Positions 1 to 10,280 are shown, numbered from the stretch's first letter. The stretch is DNA of 64,000 nucleotides from Pseudomonas sp. UBA2684 (GCA_002354655.1 DELY01000019.1:1-64000); one strand, 5' to 3'. Program-made: numbers and translations. The notes: a model not told the origin generated them from the letters alone.

Positions 1-419
1 CGCTCCCACAAAAGCGCGGCTTCTCCTGCGACACGTCACTGGGACAGAGCCTTTTTTATGGCTATGCACCCGTTAACTGCGTGTACACAGATTCGCTAGG
101 GTGGGTTACGCGGCGCACCCATTGCGCCGTCGCTTGCCAGCCCACCTCAGCGCCACTAACCCACCCTACGCATTACCGCGCGCCAGGCATCGCCTAGCCG
201 GCGCCACGCTTCAACAGTTAACGGGTACAGCGTGATGTCCCAGTTACCCGTTGGCGCATTGAGCGTTAGTCGCAACCAGCCGCTTGCGGCTGAATGCCTG
301 CCCGATGCGGCCGATGGCCGGCGAACGAGCCGTGCGCGCCGTGCTGTGAACGGCCTGTCGCTTAGCGAACGTGTTGCCGCAGCCCAATAGCCCAGCGGCA
401 GCACTAAATCGCAGGCAAG
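1..419. other. Intergenic stretch without a supported gene
   Basis: No convincing gene is seen. Short open frames here lack a ribosome binding site and resemble no family I know. The stretch carries Pseudomonas-type repetitive DNA: an inverted repeat at 97-168, and the 19-base string at 212-230 that recurs exactly at 28095-28113. The right end leads into the terminator of the rpmBG operon. Confidence 0.6.
97..168. repeat. REP-like inverted repeat
   Basis: Perfect 12-base arms, TAGGGTGGGTTA (97-108) and TAACCCACCCTA (157-168), enclose a 48-base spacer. Similar GGGTTACGC / CCCACCCTACG strings occur near 17440-17470 and 43490-43510, so this is one member of a dispersed intergenic family rather than a gene-specific site. 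Confidence 0.55.
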
Positions 420-446
420 AAAAAGCCCGCCAGAAGCGGGCTTTTT
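420..446 (-). terminator. Rho-independent terminator of rpmBG
   Basis: An AAGCCCGC stem pairs with GCGGGCTT across a short CAGAA-type loop, with A-runs on the left and T-runs on the right. It therefore works on the minus strand, about 20 bases past the rpmG stop. The flanking A and T tracts would also allow some function on the other strand. Confidence 0.85.
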
Positions 447-465
447 CGGCAAGGTGCCAGATCAA

Positions 466-621
466 TTACTTGATCTTGCCTTCCTTGTAGATCACGTGCT
501 TACGCACAACCGGATCGAATTTTTTAATTTCGATTTTGTCCGGAGTGGTGCGCTTGTTCTTGTCGGTAGTGTAGAAATGACCAGTACCGGCACTCGAGAT
601 CAAACGGATCAATTCACGCAT
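466..621 (-). CDS. rpmG: 50S ribosomal protein L33
   Basis: Large-subunit ribosomal protein of 51 residues, the usual size. It begins [19 protein letters not shown] and ends with the lysine-rich [11 protein letters not shown] typical of L33. The ATG at 621-619 is preceded by a good GGAGAA ribosome binding site. The longer frame running upstream into rpmB has no family support. It lacks the paired CxxC zinc knuckles, so it is the zinc-free form. It lies 10 bases after rpmB in a two-gene operon that ends at the hairpin 420-446. The assignment is secure. Confidence 0.97.
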   Translation of the reverse strand: MRELIRLISSAGTGHFYTTDKNKRTTPDKIEIKKFDPVVRKHVIYKEGKIK

Positions 622-631
622 GACTTTCTCC

Positions 632-868
632 TTAAACCTTTTCGCCGCGAGCGCGCAGCTCGGACAACACAACGTCAATACCACGCTTGTCGATGCAGCG
701 CATGCCTTTGGCAGAAACGCGCAGACGCACGAAGCGCTTCTCGGATTCGACCCAGAAGCGATGATGCTGCAGGTTCGGCAGGAAACGACGACGGGTTTTG
801 TTGTTTGCGTGGGAAATGTTATTCCCGGTTACCGGACCCTTACCGGTAACTTGACAGACTCTCGACAT
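632..868 (-). CDS. rpmB: 50S ribosomal protein L28
   Basis: Large-subunit ribosomal protein of 78 residues, full length. It starts [17 protein letters not shown], the conserved L28 opening, and continues with the basic [11 protein letters not shown] segment that contacts rRNA. The start is supported by a GAGGGCTGAGGC region just upstream on the minus strand. It is the first gene of the rpmB-rpmG operon. The operon promoter must lie between 869 and about 1000, but I could not single out a convincing -35/-10 pair. Confidence 0.97.
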   Translation of the reverse strand: MSRVCQVTGKGPVTGNNISHANNKTRRRFLPNLQHHRFWVESEKRFVRLRVSAKGMRCIDKRGIDVVLSELRARGEKV

Positions 869-1321
869 GCCTCAGCCCTCTAAAACCACATGCCCAACCC
901 GGCATGGGTTGGCCGCTTAAACTCAATGTCATTGGCGCTCAGCGCCGCGTTTCTCGAGGGTCTTACCGGCCACACCTGAAAGCGCAAGAACCGGGCCCCT
1001 ACAAAAGAGCGCTGCTTTATACCAGAAAGCCCCCCGCGCAACAAGGCAAACCGCACTATTAGTCAGCAACCGGCAGCGCCTGAATGCAGTGCCAAGGCCC
1101 GCCATACGGGCGGCACTCGCAATCGACCGCTCGTCGCCAAGGTGCAGTGTTCTGCCGCAGCCGTGATTGCCTAGGCCGGTTGCCGCCGCATCACGAACCA
1201 CGCCGGAGCCTGACGAGAGTTTGCGCAACAACGTGGCTTGCGCTGAAACGACAACAACCCCTAGGGTAACGCTCTTGTCGGCGCGCCCCTGGATGCGCGC
1301 TGCATTGTTGAGGAATTTGCC
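869..1321. other. Divergent intergenic region rpmB / peptide-binding protein gene
   Basis: About 450 bases with no supported gene. Both neighbours read away from it, so it must hold the promoters of rpmB (minus) and of the substrate-binding protein (plus). Short open frames on both strands give low-complexity, arginine- and alanine-rich products and are rejected. Near the right end GAGGA at 1310-1314 is the ribosome binding site for the gene at 1322. Confidence 0.5.
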
Positions 1322-2911
1322 ATGCGTCTCGCCGCCCTTGCGCTGCTATTTGCCCCCCTGCTGAGCCCGTTACTGGCCCAGGCGGCCACGCTCAGCGTGT
1401 GCACCGAGGCCAGCCCGGATGGCTTCGACGTGGTGCAGTACAACTCGCTGACCACCACCAACGCCTCGGCCGATGTACTGATGAACCGCCTGGTGGAGTT
1501 CGATGCGGCCAGCGGCAAGCTGCTGCCGAGCCTGGCACAGAGCTGGGAGATCGCCGAAGACGGTCTGAGTTACAGCTTTACCCTGCGCCAGGGTGTCGAC
1601 TTCCACAGCACCGATTACTTCACCCCGAGCCGCCCGCTCACTACCGACGATGTGCTGTTCAGCTTCCAGCGCATGCTCGACCCTGCGCACCCCTGGCATA
1701 AGGTCGCGCCAAGCGGCTATCCGCATGCACAGTCGATGCAGCTGCCCAGCCTGATCCAGCACATCGACAAACTCGACGAGCACCGCCTGCGCTTCACCCT
1801 CAACCGTCCCGACGCGACGTTTCTCGCCACCCTGAGCATGGGCTTCGCCTCCATTTACTCGGCCGAATACGCCGCGCAACTGCTCGCGGCCGGCACCCCG
1901 GAGCAGCTCAACAAGCAGCCGATCGGCACCGGGCCGTTCGTCTTCAAGCGCTTCCAGAAAGACGCCATGGTGCGCTACAGCGCCAACCCGACGTATTTCG
2001 CCGGCACGCCGGCAGTGGATGACCTGCTGTTCGCCATCACCCCAGACGCCAACGTGCGCTTGCAGAAACTCCGCCGTGGCGAATGCCATATCGCGCTGTC
2101 GCCCAAACCACTGGACGTACAGGCCATCAGCGCCGATGACCAACTCAAGAGCGTGCACACCGCCGCCTTTATGACCGCCTTCGTCGGCCTCAACAGCCAG
2201 CACCCGCCACTGGACAACCCCCTGGTACGCCAAGCGATCAACCTGGCGTTCGACAAGGCCAGCTACCTGAAAGCGGTGTTCGACAACAGCGCCGAAGCGG
2301 CCAACGGCCCTTACCCGCCCACTACTTGGAGCTACGCCACGGAATTGCCGGGCTACGCCCACGACCCGCAGAAAGCCCGCACCCTGCTCGCCGAGGCAGG
2401 CCTGGCCGATGGTTTCCGGACCACCATCTGGACGCGGCCCTCCGGCAGCCTGCTCAACCCCAACCCAAGCCTGGGCGCCCAGTTACTCCAGGCAGACCTG
2501 GCCGCGATTGGCATTCAAGCTGAAATTCGCGTGATCGAATGGGGCGAGCTGATTCGCCGTGCCAAGGCCGGCGAGCATGACCTGCTGTTTATGGGCTGGG
2601 CCGGCGACAACGGCGATCCGGACAACTTCCTCACCCCGCAATTTGCCTGCGCCTCGCTGGAGTCCGGGCTGAACTTCGCCCGCTACTGCGACCCAACGCT
2701 GGACAAGCTGATCGCCGCGGGCAAGACCACCAGCGACCAGGCACAACGCAGCCAGCTCTACAGGGCAGCGCAGAAAATCATCCACGAGCAGGCGCTGTGG
2801 CTGCCACTGGCGCACCCCACCGCTTACGCCCTGACGCGTAAAGAGGTCGAGGGTTATCAGGTCAGCCCGTTCGGCCGCCAGGACTTTGCCAAGGTGCGCT
2901 TGAATCCCTGA
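1322..2911 (+). CDS. ABC transporter substrate-binding protein, peptide type (DppA-like)
   Basis: Periplasmic solute-binding protein of family 5 (SBP_bac_5), which delivers di- or oligopeptides or similar solutes to an ABC importer. The 529 residues begin with a clear Sec signal peptide, a hydrophobic run ending in LAQAA around residue 21. The mature part shows the family hallmarks: LAQSWEIAEDGLSYSFTLR near residues 70-90, a PIGTGPFVFKRF segment near 205, and an Asn-Pro/TYFAGTPAVDDL stretch after it. GAGGA stands 7 bases before the ATG. No permease or ATPase gene is adjacent, so it probably serves a transporter encoded elsewhere. The ligand cannot be told from sequence; nickel- or haem-binding relatives exist. 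Confidence 0.88.
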   Translation: MRLAALALLFAPLLSPLLAQAATLSVCTEASPDGFDVVQYNSLTTTNASADVLMNRLVEFDAASGKLLPSLAQSWEIAEDGLSYSFTLRQGVDFHSTDYFTPSRPLTTDDVLFSFQRMLDPAHPWHKVAPSGYPHAQSMQLPSLIQHIDKLDEHRLRFTLNRPDATFLATLSMGFASIYSAEYAAQLLAAGTPEQLNKQPIGTGPFVFKRFQKDAMVRYSANPTYFAGTPAVDDLLFAITPDANVRLQKLRRGECHIALSPKPLDVQAISADDQLKSVHTAAFMTAFVGLNSQHPPLDNPLVRQAINLAFDKASYLKAVFDNSAEAANGPYPPTTWSYATELPGYAHDPQKARTLLAEAGLADGFRTTIWTRPSGSLLNPNPSLGAQLLQADLAAIGIQAEIRVIEWGELIRRAKAGEHDLLFMGWAGDNGDPDNFLTPQFACASLESGLNFARYCDPTLDKLIAAGKTTSDQAQRSQLYRAAQKIIHEQALWLPLAHPTAYALTRKEVEGYQVSPFGRQDFAKVRLNP

Positions 2912-3012
2912 CCCGGCGTCAAACCGTAGGTTGGGGTCGGGCCGCGCAGGCTGAGGAGCGAAGCGACGACGCCCAACGCGCGCTGGATCAAAAGCGTCAC
3001 CGCCAGCCCAAG

Positions 3013-3687
3013 CTACAACCAGCCGTACTCGGCCATCGACAGCGGCTCGCCGTCGCCAACGATAAAGTGATCGAGTACCCGCACATCGACCAGCTCCAGG
3101 GCCTCTTTCAGGCGCCGGGTCAGTACCCGGTCCGCCTGGCTCGGCTCGGCCACGCCGGAGGGATGGTTATGGGTCAGGATCAACGCCGCCGCATTATGCG
3201 CCAGGGCGCGCTTGACCACCTGACGCGGGTAGACGCTGGCGCTGTCGATGGAGCCATGGAACAGCGCCTCGAACGCCAGCACGCGGTGTTTGGCATCGAG
3301 AAACAGGCAACCGAACACCTCATGCGGCTCATGCCGCAGCAAGGCTTTCAGGTAATCGCGCACCGCCTGCGGGCTTTCCAACGCCGAATCGCGGCGCAGT
3401 TGCTCGGCCAAATGCCGCCGGGCCATTTCCAGCACGGCCTGCAACTGGGCGAACTTCGCCGGGCCCAGGCCTAGCCGCTCGCAGAAGGACGGCAAGTCCG
3501 CCTGCATCAGCGCGCGCAAGCTGCCAAAGTCGCCTAGCAGATGGCGCGCCAAATCCACCGCGCTTTGCCCGGCCACACCGGTACGCAGGAAAATCGCCAG
3601 CAGTTCGGCGTCGGTCAGGGTAGCGGCCCCTTGGGCCAGTAGTTTTTCCCGCGGACGTTCCGCCGCGGGCCAATCGCGAATGCTCAT
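3013..3687 (-). CDS. radC: RadC family JAB-domain protein
   Basis: Protein of 224 residues with an N-terminal helix-hairpin-helix-like region and a C-terminal JAB1/MPN metalloprotease-like domain. The zinc-binding motif THNHPSG followed by [10 protein letters not shown] is intact near residues 170-190. Despite the historical name, a role in DNA repair is not established for this family. The ATG at 3687-3685 was chosen over an upstream in-frame start because GGAGGT lies 3-8 bases before it and [17 protein letters not shown] is the typical family start. It diverges from coaBC, the usual Pseudomonas arrangement. Confidence 0.93.
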   Translation of the reverse strand: MSIRDWPAAERPREKLLAQGAATLTDAELLAIFLRTGVAGQSAVDLARHLLGDFGSLRALMQADLPSFCERLGLGPAKFAQLQAVLEMARRHLAEQLRRDSALESPQAVRDYLKALLRHEPHEVFGCLFLDAKHRVLAFEALFHGSIDSASVYPRQVVKRALAHNAAALILTHNHPSGVAEPSQADRVLTRRLKEALELVDVRVLDHFIVGDGEPLSMAEYGWL

Positions 3688-3826
3688 AGCACCTCCGTGT
3701 CGAGCCAGGCAGGCCGCTGCTCCCATGCGGCGGCTGTGCTATCGTAGCCCAGTTTTTTGCGCGGCGACGGGCCTGGGGAGGCGTCACCGCCGTGGCGCAC
3801 ATCCACCTTAATAAAAAGGCAGGCCT

Positions 3827-5035
3827 ATGCAGCGGCTGTATCGGAAACGCATCGTTCTCGGCGTAGGTGGCGGCATTGCCGCCTATAAGAGTGCAGAACT
3901 GGTTCGCCGCTTGCGCGATCAGGGTGCGGAGGTCCACGTGGTGATGACCAAGGGCGGCCGAGAATTCATCACCCCGCTGACCCTGCAAGCGCTGTCCGGC
4001 AACCCGGTGCACCTGGATTTGCTCGACCCTGCCGCCGAAGCCGCCATGGGCCATATCGAGCTGGCGCGCTGGGCCGATCTGGTGCTGATCGCGCCGGCCA
4101 CCGCCGACCTGATGGCGCGCCTGGCCCAGGGCGTGGCCGACGACCTGCTGACCACCCTGGTGCTGGCCACCGACGCCCCCGTCGCCCTGGCGCCGGCGAT
4201 GAACCAGGCCATGTGGCGCGACCCGGCCACCCAGGCCAACGCGCAATTGCTCGCCGAGCGCGGCCTGCGTCTGTTCGGCCCGGCCGCCGGCAGCCAGGCC
4301 TGCGGCGATGTCGGCCTGGGCCGTATGCTCGAAGCCGACGAGCTGGCGCAATGCGCCGCCGACTGTTTCGAGCACCGCGCGCTGACCGGCAAGCACGTGC
4401 TGATTACCGCCGGGCCGACCCAGGAAAACATCGACCCGGTGCGCTACATCACCAACCACAGCTCCGGCAAGATGGGCTTCGCCCTGGCCGAAGCGGCCGC
4501 CGAAGCCGGCGCCAAGGTCACCCTGATCAGCGGCCCGGTGCACCTGCCCACGCCCGAGCGGGTCACGCGCATCAACGTCACCAGCGCCCGCGACATGCTC
4601 GCCGCCTGTGAAGCGTCGATGCCCTGCGACCTGCTGATCGCCGCTGCTGCGGTCGCCGATTACCGCCCGGAAGTGGTCGCCCAGCACAAGTTGAAGAAAG
4701 ACCCGAGCAGCGGCGACGGCCTGCTCCTGCAAATGGTGCGCAACCCGGATATTCTCGCCACCCTCGCCGGGCGCGCCGACCGGCCCTTCAGCGTCGGCTT
4801 CGCCGCCGAAACCGAGAACCTGCTGGAGTACGCCTCGCGCAAGCTCAAGGACAAGAACCTCGACCTGATCGTCGCCAACGACGTGGCCAATCCGAGCATC
4901 GGCTTCAACAGCGAAGAGAACGCCATCACCATCATCGACCGCGAATTGCAGCAGAACAGCTTCGCGCAGACCAGCAAGGGCAAGATCGCCCGCCAGCTGG
5001 TGGCCTTTATCGCCGACCGTTTGCATCGCGCCTGA
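3827..5035 (+). CDS. coaBC: Bifunctional phosphopantothenoylcysteine decarboxylase / phosphopantothenate-cysteine ligase
   Basis: Catalyses two consecutive cytosolic steps of coenzyme A synthesis: CTP-dependent joining of cysteine to 4'-phosphopantothenate (CoaB) and FMN-dependent decarboxylation (CoaC). The 402 residues show the CoaC flavoprotein domain (GVGGGIAAYKSAELVRRL at residues 13-30, PAMNQAMW substrate loop, and a Cys in QACGDVGLGRM for the active site). The CoaB domain follows from about residue 185 (TAGPTQENIDPVRYITN, then KLKKDP near 285). Length matches the E. coli Dfp protein. It leads a run of co-directional genes with dut and algC; dut begins 30 bases after its stop. Confidence 0.97.
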   Translation: MQRLYRKRIVLGVGGGIAAYKSAELVRRLRDQGAEVHVVMTKGGREFITPLTLQALSGNPVHLDLLDPAAEAAMGHIELARWADLVLIAPATADLMARLAQGVADDLLTTLVLATDAPVALAPAMNQAMWRDPATQANAQLLAERGLRLFGPAAGSQACGDVGLGRMLEADELAQCAADCFEHRALTGKHVLITAGPTQENIDPVRYITNHSSGKMGFALAEAAAEAGAKVTLISGPVHLPTPERVTRINVTSARDMLAACEASMPCDLLIAAAAVADYRPEVVAQHKLKKDPSSGDGLLLQMVRNPDILATLAGRADRPFSVGFAAETENLLEYASRKLKDKNLDLIVANDVANPSIGFNSEENAITIIDRELQQNSFAQTSKGKIARQLVAFIADRLHRA

Positions 5036-5065
5036 GGCGCTCACCCTCCGACTACAGAGCCTGAC

Positions 5066-5521
5066 ATGCACGCTTTACAAGCCAAGATCCTCGACCCGCG
5101 CCTGGGCACTGAATTTCCCTTGCCGCAGTACGCCACGCCCGGCTCCGCCGGCCTCGACCTGCGCGCCATGCTCAAGCAAGACCTGACCCTGGAGCCGGGA
5201 CAAACCGTACTGATTCCTACCGGCCTGTCGATCTACATCGGCGATCCGGGCCTGGCGGCGCTGATCCTGCCACGCTCGGGCCTGGGCCATAAACACGGCA
5301 TCGTCCTCGGCAACCTGGTCGGCCTGATCGACTCGGATTATCAGGGCGAGCTGATGGTCTCCTGCTGGAACCGCGGGCAGAACGCCTTCACCATCGCCAT
5401 TGGCGAGCGCATCGCCCAGCTGATTCTGGTGCCGGTGGTGCAGGCGCATTTCGAGCTGGTCGAGCAATTCGACGAGAGTCAACGCGGTGCGGGCGGCTTC
5501 GGACACTCCGGCAGCCACTGA
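5066..5521 (+). CDS. dut: dUTP diphosphatase
   Basis: Homotrimeric dUTPase converting dUTP to dUMP and pyrophosphate, which keeps uracil out of DNA and feeds dTMP synthesis. It has 151 residues, the usual length. All five family motifs are visible in order: [43 protein letters not shown], and the C-terminal glycine-rich arm [10 protein letters not shown] that closes over the nucleotide. It sits directly after coaBC, the order also found in E. coli (dfp-dut), and 43 bases before algC. Confidence 0.98.
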   Translation: MHALQAKILDPRLGTEFPLPQYATPGSAGLDLRAMLKQDLTLEPGQTVLIPTGLSIYIGDPGLAALILPRSGLGHKHGIVLGNLVGLIDSDYQGELMVSCWNRGQNAFTIAIGERIAQLILVPVVQAHFELVEQFDESQRGAGGFGHSGSH

Positions 5522-5564
5522 TTGCCCTTAACCATTCCAGGAAGAATTGCCGAGGAGACGTTCG

Positions 5565-8156
5565 ATGAAACTCTTCAAGCGCAGCGCCACGGATGTCGTG
5601 CCCAGCGAGCCAAACAAGCACGCCCCACAGGGCGCGGCAAGCACTGACAAACTGACCGCCAACGCCCTGCTGCCTGGGCTGCTGGCGGCTGCGGCGGGCC
5701 TTGGCCTGGCCGTCGCACTGCTCTGGTTCGGCGCTTTCAACAGCGCGCAGCAGCAACACCGGCAGCAACTCACCCAGGCCTGGGGTGGCGGGCAAGCCGC
5801 CGCCCTGCAACAAGCCTTGCGGCAACTGGCAGCCGACACCCACGCCGCCGGACGCAACCCGCAACTGCTGGAAGCCCTGCAAAGCCAGGACATCAGCCAA
5901 GTGCGCGCCGCGGAGCGCAACCTCAGCTACTGGGATGGCGTGGTCGACGCTCACCTCAACGCCCGCGGCCAAGCGGTTCAGGACATGGGCCGTACTGCGC
6001 CGATGAATTTTGCCGCCCTGGACATGCTGCGCCGTGTGGAAAACGGCCAAACGCCCGCCGTCGAAGCCTATAAGGTCGGCCAGCGCTGGTTGGTCTACAG
6101 CGCCGCTGCGCTGCGCCTGAGCGATGACCAACCGCTGCAAGGCACCTTGCTGCTGGCCGTCGACCTCGATCGCCTGCTGGCCAGCCTGCCGCCGTTGCCG
6201 GCCGACGTCGGGCAATTGCAACTGACCCAGCAGTTCGGCAATGCCGCGGCCCAGGTTCTGGCGCAACGCGGCCAGGCACAAGGCAACGCGCATAGCTTCG
6301 ACAGCGGCAACCCGAACTGGAAACTCAACTTTATCCCCGGCCCGGCACTCGACCAGGCCAGCGCCTCGCCGCTGCTGCTCGGATTGGCTGCGCTACTGGC
6401 ACTGGGCGGTGCCCTGCTCGGTCTGGCTCTGGTGCACAGCGGCCTGCAACGCCGCCTGCACAAGGATGTACTGCAACTTGGCCAACTGGTTAAAGAACTC
6501 TCGGCCGGTAAAGCCGTCAAAGCCTTCAGCCTCAGTCTACCGGCGCTCGACAGCCTGGCGCAGACCCTGGCCCGCCTGCCGCGCCGCGCCGCTGAAACCG
6601 TAGCCACGGGCAACCGCAGCGATACCCCCGACCCGGCCAACAGCGGCGCCGCCCACAAACCGGCCGACCTGAGCGACCCACTGTTTCAAGACACCGATAT
6701 CCTCGATATCGACATTCTCGATGAAGACCAGGACCTCCTGGGATTGGAGCAAACACCCGTTATGAATACCCCGCACCGCGCCCCCCAACTGCCTGCCGAT
6801 ATCTTCCGCGCCTACGACATCCGTGGCGTGGTCGGCAGCAGCCTGACCGCCGAAACCGCTTACTGGGTCGGCCGTGCGGTTGGTTCCGAAAGCTTGGCGC
6901 AGGGTGAGCCGAACGTCGCCGTCGGCCGTGACGGCCGCCTGTCCGGCCCGGAGCTGGTGCAACAACTGATTCAGGGCCTGCTCGATTGTGGCTGCAACGT
7001 CAGCGACGTCGGCATGGTGCCGACCCCGGTGGTCTATTACGCCGGGCACATTCTCAGCGGCAAGTCCGCGGTGATGCTCACTGGCAGCCACAACCCGCCG
7101 GATTACAACGGCTTCAAGATCGTCATCGCAGGCGACACCCTGGCCAACGAGCAGATCCAGGCGCTGAAAACCCGCATCGACAACAACGACCTGGCCAGCG
7201 GCGTCGGCAGCGTCGAACAGGTCGACGTGCTGGAGCGCTATTTCCAGCAGATCCGTGACGACATCGCCCTGGCCAAGCCCATGCGCGTGGTGGTCGACTG
7301 CGGCAACGGCGCCGCCGGGGTGATTGCCCCCCAACTGATCGAAGCACTCGGCTGCACGGTGATTCCACTGTTCTGCGACGTCGACGGCAACTTCCCCAAC
7401 CACCACCCGGACCCGGGTAAACCGGAAAACCTGGTCGACCTGATTGCCAAGGTCAAATCGGAAAAGGCCGACCTCGGCCTGGCCTTCGACGGCGACGGCG
7501 ACCGCGTCGGCGTAGTGACCAACACCGGCACCATCGTCTTCCCCGACCGCCTGCTGATGCTGTTCGCCAAGGACGTGGTGTCGCGCAACCCTGGGGCCGA
7601 CATCATCTTCGACGTCAAATGCACACGCCGCCTGACCCCGCTGATCAGCGGCTACGGCGGTCGTCCAGTGATGTGGAAAACCGGCCACTCGCTGATCAAG
7701 AAGAAAATGAAGGAAACCGGTGCCCTGCTGGCCGGCGAAATGAGCGGGCACATCTTCTTCAAGGAACGCTGGTTCGGCTTCGACGACGGCATCTACAGCG
7801 CCGCCCGCCTGCTGGAAATCCTCAGCCAGGACAAGCGCGACGCCGAGCACGTGTTCTCCGCCTTCCCCAGCGATATTTCCACGCCGGAGATCAATATCCA
7901 GGTCACCGAGCAAAGCAAGTTCAGCATCATCGAGCGCCTGCAAAGCGACGGCGTGTGGGGCGACGGCAACATCACCACCCTGGACGGCGTACGCGTCGAT
8001 TACCCCAAGGGCTGGGGCCTGGTACGCGCCTCCAACACCACCCCGGTGCTGGTACTGCGCTTCGAGGCCGAAAGCGAAGCGGAGCTTGAACGCATCAAGG
8101 AAGTGTTCCGCGCGCAGCTGTACAGCGCCGCGCCCGACATCACCCTACCGTTTTGA
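5565..8156 (+). CDS. algC: Phosphomannomutase/phosphoglucomutase with N-terminal membrane extension
   Basis: AlgC interconverts mannose-6-P and mannose-1-P, and glucose-6-P and glucose-1-P, for alginate, LPS and rhamnolipid precursors. The catalytic part, about residues 400-863, has the phosphoserine loop TGSHNPPDYNG, the metal loop DGDGDR and the sugar-specificity loop GEMSGH. The first 400 residues are different: a hydrophobic helix near residues 28-48, a likely periplasmic domain, a second hydrophobic helix near 270-295 (LLLGLAALLALGGALLGLAL), then a charged, Asp-rich linker. The frame is unbroken. GGAGA lies 6 bases before the ATG at 5565. An internal ATG at 6762, followed by NTPHRAPQLPADIF, matches the start of the classical short AlgC, so a soluble form may also be made. 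Confidence 0.93.
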   Translation: MKLFKRSATDVVPSEPNKHAPQGAASTDKLTANALLPGLLAAAAGLGLAVALLWFGAFNSAQQQHRQQLTQAWGGGQAAALQQALRQLAADTHAAGRNPQLLEALQSQDISQVRAAERNLSYWDGVVDAHLNARGQAVQDMGRTAPMNFAALDMLRRVENGQTPAVEAYKVGQRWLVYSAAALRLSDDQPLQGTLLLAVDLDRLLASLPPLPADVGQLQLTQQFGNAAAQVLAQRGQAQGNAHSFDSGNPNWKLNFIPGPALDQASASPLLLGLAALLALGGALLGLALVHSGLQRRLHKDVLQLGQLVKELSAGKAVKAFSLSLPALDSLAQTLARLPRRAAETVATGNRSDTPDPANSGAAHKPADLSDPLFQDTDILDIDILDEDQDLLGLEQTPVMNTPHRAPQLPADIFRAYDIRGVVGSSLTAETAYWVGRAVGSESLAQGEPNVAVGRDGRLSGPELVQQLIQGLLDCGCNVSDVGMVPTPVVYYAGHILSGKSAVMLTGSHNPPDYNGFKIVIAGDTLANEQIQALKTRIDNNDLASGVGSVEQVDVLERYFQQIRDDIALAKPMRVVVDCGNGAAGVIAPQLIEALGCTVIPLFCDVDGNFPNHHPDPGKPENLVDLIAKVKSEKADLGLAFDGDGDRVGVVTNTGTIVFPDRLLMLFAKDVVSRNPGADIIFDVKCTRRLTPLISGYGGRPVMWKTGHSLIKKKMKETGALLAGEMSGHIFFKERWFGFDDGIYSAARLLEILSQDKRDAEHVFSAFPSDISTPEINIQVTEQSKFSIIERLQSDGVWGDGNITTLDGVRVDYPKGWGLVRASNTTPVLVLRFEAESEAELERIKEVFRAQLYSAAPDITLPF

Positions 8157-9089
<933 letters not shown>

Positions 9090-9099
9090 GCAGCACCCT

Positions 9100-9127
9100 G
9101 AATCAGCCCGGGCAATCGGGCTGATTC
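9100..9127. terminator. Hairpin downstream of argB
   Basis: GAATCAGCCCG and CGGGCTGATTC form an 11-bp perfect stem around a 6-base loop, 10 bases past the argB stop. There is no T-tract after it, so it may slow polymerase or protect the 3' end rather than act as a full intrinsic terminator. Confidence 0.55.
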
Positions 9128-9209
9128 GCCACTTGAATAAGCCCCACTGTCACTTGCCCTTCCGCGCGCTCGCGTCGAAGCTCTAGACACTCATCACCGG
9201 GGCTTTGTC

Positions 9210-9656
9210 ATGACCACCCGCCTTTCCCGCGACGCCTTCACCTTCTTCCACCCGCTGCGGGTGCGCTGGGCTGAGGTCGACCCGCAGAATATCGTGTTCA
9301 ACGGCCATTACCTGACCTACGCCGATGTCGCCATCACCGAGTATTTCCGCGCCCTGGGCGTGGTCTATCCGGGCGATCTGAGCCGTGAAGGCGGCGACTT
9401 TTTCGCGATCAAAAGCGTACTGGAATACCTGGCCCCGGCACACTTCGACGACCAGTTGCAGATTGGCGTGCGGGTTGCGCGGCTAGGCCGCTCAAGCCTG
9501 AGTTTTAATCTGGGAATCTGGCGCGCGGACGAGGCGCTGACCCAAGGCGAGTTGATCTACGTGCATGCCGACAGCGCCAGCCGGCGCAGCCGCGCACTGC
9601 CTGAATGGTTACGCGAGAAGGTACGCGGCTACGAACGCTACGCCGCGCAGGAATGA
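9210..9656 (+). CDS. Acyl-CoA thioesterase, 4HBT hotdog family
   Basis: Single hotdog-domain protein of 148 residues that probably hydrolyses acyl-CoA thioesters in the cytosol. The N-terminal segment LRVRWAEVDPQNIVFNGHY is the 4-hydroxybenzoyl-CoA thioesterase signature with the catalytic Asp (in VDPQ) and the following Asn-Gly-His-Tyr, as in YbgC and related enzymes. No signal peptide is present. The ribosome binding site before the ATG is weak. It is unrelated by position to the arginine or pyrimidine genes around it and ends convergently with the gene at 9660. The acyl substrate is unknown. Confidence 0.85.
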   Translation: MTTRLSRDAFTFFHPLRVRWAEVDPQNIVFNGHYLTYADVAITEYFRALGVVYPGDLSREGGDFFAIKSVLEYLAPAHFDDQLQIGVRVARLGRSSLSFNLGIWRADEALTQGELIYVHADSASRRSRALPEWLREKVRGYERYAAQE

Positions 9657-9659
9657 TGC

Positions 9660-10253
9660 CTAGCGACGCCGTTCGAGCAGCTCGCTGAGCCGCGTGCGAT
9701 CGGCCAGGAAACTGGCGTCGGCATGTTTGCGCGCGTCCTGGTAACGGCTGATATCCTTTTGCAGGCGCTGCTGCTCGTCTTTCTGGTTGTCGATCTGCGC
9801 CAGCAGGTGTTCGGGCACCGTACGGCCGGCGCGCTCGTGGTCGGCGGCCTGGCTCTGCAAATTGGCCTGCTGGGTACGCGCCGACTGCAAATTGCCACGC
9901 GCCACACTGATCAAGCCATCCAGCTCGGCCAGCTTGCGTCCGCGCGCACGGTCGACATCTTCCGGCACGCTGTAAAGGCGCAGCAGTTGCGCATCGGAGC
10001 TGGCGCGGGCTTTATCGGCGAGCAACCGCTGCATCTCCTCGGCGCTCGGCGCCGGCGGAATCACCTTGATCACCCGGCCTTGCTCGTTGAGCACCTCGTA
10101 CCCCTTGGCGATGAACTCCGGCGGCACGCCCTGACGACTGAGCACGGTGACACCTTTGTTATCGGTATAGCGATACAGCTCGGTGGCACCCGCCACAACC
10201 GGCAGCAGTAAGCCGAGCAACAGCGAACAGCAGAGCGAAGCCGGTTTACGCAT
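9660..10253 (-). CDS. DUF4124 domain exported protein
   Basis: Predicted periplasmic protein of 197 residues with a Sec signal peptide (MRKPASLCCSLLLGLLL, cleavage after VAGA). The DUF4124 motif ELYRYTDNKGVTVLSRQGVPPEF follows at once; the family is common in gammaproteobacterial envelope proteins but has no assigned function. Residues about 75-197 are charged and heptad-like (EEMQRLLADKARASS, QQRLQKDISRYQDARK), suggesting a coiled coil. The ATG at 10253 was chosen over the TTG codon immediately before it. It lies 27 bases downstream of pyrE on the same strand and may be co-transcribed. Confidence 0.8.
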   Translation of the reverse strand: MRKPASLCCSLLLGLLLPVVAGATELYRYTDNKGVTVLSRQGVPPEFIAKGYEVLNEQGRVIKVIPPAPSAEEMQRLLADKARASSDAQLLRLYSVPEDVDRARGRKLAELDGLISVARGNLQSARTQQANLQSQAADHERAGRTVPEHLLAQIDNQKDEQQRLQKDISRYQDARKHADASFLADRTRLSELLERRR

Positions 10254-10280
10254 CAAGGCGGCACCTTATTTTTAGAGGGA

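Noticed and set aside
235..390. 51-codon plus-strand frame MSQLPVGALSV...
   Set aside because: No ribosome binding site, no family, and it lies in repetitive intergenic DNA.
156..465. Minus-strand short frames overlapping the rpmBG terminator
   Set aside because: They start inside or beside the terminator hairpin, lack ribosome binding sites and give Arg/Ala-rich products.
929..1269. Short frames in the rpmB upstream region
   Set aside because: Low-complexity products without translation signals; the region is more likely promoter DNA.
3329..5071. 580-residue minus-strand frame opposite coaBC
   Set aside because: coaBC shows all its catalytic motifs on the plus strand; the antisense product is Gly/Arg/Gln-rich without motifs. 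Its last part merely runs through radC in another frame.
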